Shown here one piece after another: positions 60,658 through 64,000 of a DNA stretch of 64,000 bases. Each line of letters opens with the position of its first letter. Within the stretch, counting starts at the first letter, position 1. The translations under genes and the position numbers were made by a program. The notes beneath the pieces were generated by a model. That model worked only from the letters and a program-made list of their open reading frames with translations, did no database searches and was not told the DNA's origin. This DNA is from Parietaria judaica (lineage: Eukaryota > Streptophyta > Magnoliopsida > Rosales > Urticaceae), in contig OX940868.1 of assembly GCA_954871525.1 (NCBI GenBank), positions 24,485,056-24,549,055 on the forward strand, written 5' to 3'.

Positions 60658-63600
60658 ATGAGAGAAGAAAACCCGAACCCATCAGAGGCGAGACCCAAAC
60701 CCTCCAAGTTCAGCGACCAGAACCACCCTCCCAATAAGGGCCCAAACCCTTCTCAGATCGCCAGAGTCACCACCAACTCCTCCAAGCTGAAGTCCGCGTC
60801 CTCATGGGGCTCGCAGATAGTGAAGAACCTCGCCGGGGAGAAGCGCGCCAAAGCGCAGGCCGCCAAGAAGCAGCCTCTGCTTCCCGCCTCGCAGCAGCCG
60901 CCGAGAGTGAAGCGCTCGCTGATCGGGGACTTGGCGTGCTCCGTCAACCCAAGCCAGGTCCACCCGCAGTCCTTCCAAGCGCAGCAGACGCACCGGAGGC
61001 AGTCCTCGCGCGACCTCTTCACCGAGCTCGATCACCTCCGGAGCCTGCTGCAGGACTCGAAGGAGAGGGAGCTCAAGCTCCAGGCCGAGCTGGCGGAGGC
61101 AAAGAGGAGTCCTCAGGTTTTGGACCTCGAGAGTGAGGCTGAGGTCGAAGGCCTGAGGAGGAGAGTTGAGCAGCTGGAGGAGGAAAAGGCTGGCGTTTCC
61201 GAGCAGCTGTGTGGGTGCTCGGGTCGGGCTTGCGAGCAGGAGGGCTTGGCTGGGACGAGGAGCGCCATGGAAATGGAGGTCGTTGAGCTGAGGAGACTGA
61301 ATAAGGAGCTTCAGCTTCAGAAGAGAAGCCTTGCTTGTAGGCTTTCTTCGCTGGACTCCCAATTAGCTTCTCTGCTTAAAGCTTCTGAGGTATTGATTAG
61401 CCTTGTTTATGTTAAGAAAGATTACTTTATGCTAAGAGTTTGTGACCCGAATAAGTTTTTCTCGACCCGCCCATTTCTAGCTTTGCGTGCTATGTATTTT
61501 ATTGGACATTTTGGGTCCGTCCGTATATATAATATATGCATCAAAGTAATTATCTTTGGTCTTTTCAGGTGGACATTTTGTTTGGTTGTTATAGCTCACT
61601 CATATGTGTTTCCATTTTTTGCATTGTCTTGTTATGTCAGAGTGACGATATCGCTAAGATCAAAGCCGAGGCCTCTTTACTAAGACATACAAATCAAGAT
61701 TTGTGTAAGCAAGTCGAGGGCCTGCAGATGAGCAGATTGAACGAGGTCGAGGAGCTGGCTTATCTGAGGTGGGTCAACTCGTGCTTACGCAGCGAGTTAC
61801 GTAATTCGTGTCCGAATTCCAATAAGTTTTCAAGCCCCACTTCAGCGGAAAGGAGCGAAGAGTCCTTACCGTCTTTTCACGGCAACGAGTATTTAGAATA
61901 TAGCAGTGTCAAGAGACTGAACCTAGTAAAGAAGTTGAAGAAATGGCCCATAACCGACGATGATCTGTCTAACTTGGAATTCCCGGATGGCTTGGATGAC
62001 GAGGAACGAAGAAGCCCGAGGAGAAGGCACTCGATAAGTGGATCTAAGTGTAGCTTGGAAGAGTTGATTATCAACAAACGAAGGCAATCCGATGTTTTCA
62101 TGAGTGTCAAAGACATGGAAAAGGATTCGGAACCGCTATCTTGCCATGAAATTCTTAAGCTTTCCACTTGCTTCGATGTCAAGAAACGGGATTTGCGTGT
62201 GCCGAATCCGCCTCCGAGGCCGTCTTGCTCCATTTCAAGTGGAACGAAGGAGGAATCTTCAACACAGATTCCGCCACCGCCTCCTCCCCCACCACCGCCA
62301 AAGTTTGCAGTGAGGAATACCACAGGTACCTTTCAGAGAGCTCCTCAAGTGGTCGAGTTTTATCATTCGCTCATGAAGAGAGATTCCCGTAAAGATTCCT
62401 TGAGCGGAGGAGTCTGCGATGCCCCGGATGTCGCAAACGTGCGTAGCAGCATGATTGGCGAGATCGAAAACCGTTCCTCGCACTTGATTGCGGTGAGTCC
62501 TCGCTTACCCAGCATTATCCGATTAGAAGTATTTCGCAACGTATCTTATAGTGCTGATATCTTATTCAGATTAAAGCGGATGTTGAGACGCAAGGAGAAT
62601 TCGTGAACTCGTTGATCAAAGAGGTGAATGAAGCAGTTTATGAGAACATTGAAGAAGTTGTTGAGTTTGTCAAGTGGCTTGATGATGAGCTCTGCTTTCT
62701 TGTAAGTTCCTATATTTCATAGCTTAATCTATTACTTTCACTCAAAATCTACGAATCTAAGGGTGAGAAAAATGCCTGCACATCCGGTTTTCTATCCATA
62801 ACCAGAAAATATATTTTTGCACTTTCAAAACCGGACAAAAACTGATGCAGATTCCGGATTAAGGTTATTAAATACGGAACTGGAATACACCCGTTTACAT
62901 AATATTTTTACATGTTGTGTTTGAAGGGTTCTTTCAAGTTTGAGTGTTTTTAGTATAATTTATAAGGCCCCCATCTCTTTAAATTTAAAGGTTTGATATT
63001 TCGGTCCGGGTTTATTTCTGGTTTAACCTGATTTTCAGTTCCGATTTTGGATTTTCCCTCCGGGTTCAGGGTTTTAAACTGAATATGTAGCCTGGGTTTC
63101 GCTCCTACCAGAATCCATATTTAGGAAAAAAGGATTCTCATAAAGATCTATTTGATTCTAAAGTCTGAAATGGTTTTGTGTTGAAAGGTGGACGAGAGAG
63201 CAGTGCTTAAGCATTTCGAGTGGCCGGAGAGGAAGGCAGACACACTGCGAGAAGCTGCATTCGGTTATAAAGATATCAAGAGATTGGAGTGTGAAGTCTC
63301 TATGTACAAGGACGATCGTCGCTTGCCATGTGACGTTGCATTCAAGAAGATGGTCGCACTCTCCGAGAAGTAAGTGCCTTGAGACCCGGAACCGGGTTTT
63401 GATGATTTTGCCTCCCGGTCCTAGTTTCTGTTTAGAGCAAGACAGTATGTATTAGTTGCTTACAGAGTTTGTGTACGGAATCAGGATGGAGCGAACTGTG
63501 TATAACCTCCTTAGAACGAGAGAGTCGTTGATGCGTAACTGCAAGGAGTTCAGAATTCCCACAGATTGGATGCTTGACAATGGAATCATAAGCAAGGTAA

Positions 63601-64000
63601 CTTATTGCACAAGTAAAGAAAAACCAATTCCAATTGAATTTCTTAGATGATAGTAATTGATGGTAGAATAAGAACGTCAAACATGTACGCATTTCGATTA
63701 TTCGTGATAATACATCCGATCAAACACTTAATTTTCGGTGTTGCAGGTGAAGATCAGCTCCGTGAAACTGGCGAAGATGTACATGAAGAGGGTTGCTATG
63801 GAACTTCACTCTAAAGCCGCGTTGGATAAAGATCCCGCAATGGACTACATGCTTCTTCAGGGTGTCAGATTCGCTTTCCGAATTCATCAGGTAAGTAATC
63901 GACAGTTATACCTCCCGAACTTAGCATGCTGGTGCAATGTGCCCCGTAACTTATGTTTGTACTTGATCATGGCAGTTTGCTGGAGGATTTGACGCAGAGA
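60658..64000 (+). CDS. CHUP1/IPGA1-like coiled-coil, proline-rich protein (5' part; runs off the right edge)
   Basis: Plant-specific family related to CHUP1 (chloroplast positioning on actin) and IPGA1 (microtubule-linked growth anisotropy). Exons in phase: 60658-61389, 61641-62492, 62570-62701, 63188-63369, 63485-63596, 63747-63890, and 63976 to the window end. The N-terminus is Pro/Lys-rich and basic. A coiled coil lies at about residues 120-320 (LTELDHLRSLLQDSKEREL-like heptads, ELRRLNKELQLQKRSL). A poly-proline run of ten lies near residues 454-464 (TQIPPPP). The conserved C-terminal domain begins RAPQVVEFYHSLMKRDSRKD and continues VDERAVLKHFEWPERKAD and KISSVKLAKMYMKRVAMEL. CHUP1 has a longer N-terminus with an outer-envelope anchor; none is seen here, favouring the IPGA1-like or shorter subgroup. 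The end of the gene is beyond base 64000. Confidence 0.9.

Noticed and set aside
1..64000. CRISPR arrays, operons, ribosome binding sites
   Set aside because: The window is plant nuclear DNA; no regularly spaced repeats and no bacterial gene organisation were seen.

Overview
This is a nuclear chromosome segment from a flowering plant, most likely a core eudicot. The signs are AT-rich intergenic DNA, many short GT-AG introns, plant-only gene families (PMEI, PPR, UDP-arabinose epimerase, CYP716-type P450) and a tRNA-Met-primed Ty1/copia element. I cannot name the species. All gene models were spliced by eye and checked for reading phase; most close without error.

Layout. 1-4.3 kb: the 5' part of a P450 (minus) and an intact PMEI gene (minus). 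6.5-10.4 kb: a complete 16-exon GCP4 gene for gamma-tubulin complex component 4. 10.6-17.6 kb: a decayed PHR2-type photolyase-like fragment whose intron holds a very young copia retrotransposon (minus). 19.0-22.9 kb: an 8-exon monoacylglycerol lipase / caffeoylshikimate esterase-like gene. 25.3-26.65 kb: a two-exon gene for a putative 50-residue secreted peptide, not obvious as one open frame. 27.6-31.6 kb: a graveyard of gene and transposon pieces (membrane-like exon, two kinase scraps, a LINE 3' end, an LTR scrap, a tRNA-derived SINE with an 18-bp target duplication, a broken F-box gene). 32.6-35.1 kb: epsilon-COP. 38.6-41.5 kb: UDP-arabinose 4-epimerase (minus). 42.5-44.7 kb: three adjacent inverted-repeat elements. 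44.7-53.1 kb: about 8 kb without a recognisable gene. 53.1-58.5 kb: an EMB2279-like PPR gene (minus) with a solo LTR in one intron. 60.7 kb to the end: the first part of a CHUP1/IPGA1-like gene.

The genes do not form a pathway. Most are single-copy housekeeping genes: microtubule nucleation (GCP4), COPI coat (epsilon-COP), cell-wall arabinose supply (epimerase), plastid RNA metabolism (PPR) and actin- or microtubule-linked organisation (CHUP1/IPGA1-like). From memory of Arabidopsis, the order epsilon-COP / epimerase / PPR resembles the At1g30610-At1g30630 neighbourhood, and PHR2, lipase and PMEI relatives lie close together near At2g47590-At2g47670. This suggests conserved microsynteny, but I could not align it.

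The most distinctive non-genic signal is a family of short inverted-repeat elements whose ends read like AGGGTTAATTGCGGCAAAAG. At least six copies plus two fragments lie between 24.7 and 60.1 kb. One at 44.3-44.7 kb folds back on itself with arms of about 215 bp. I found no tRNA, rRNA or CRISPR array.
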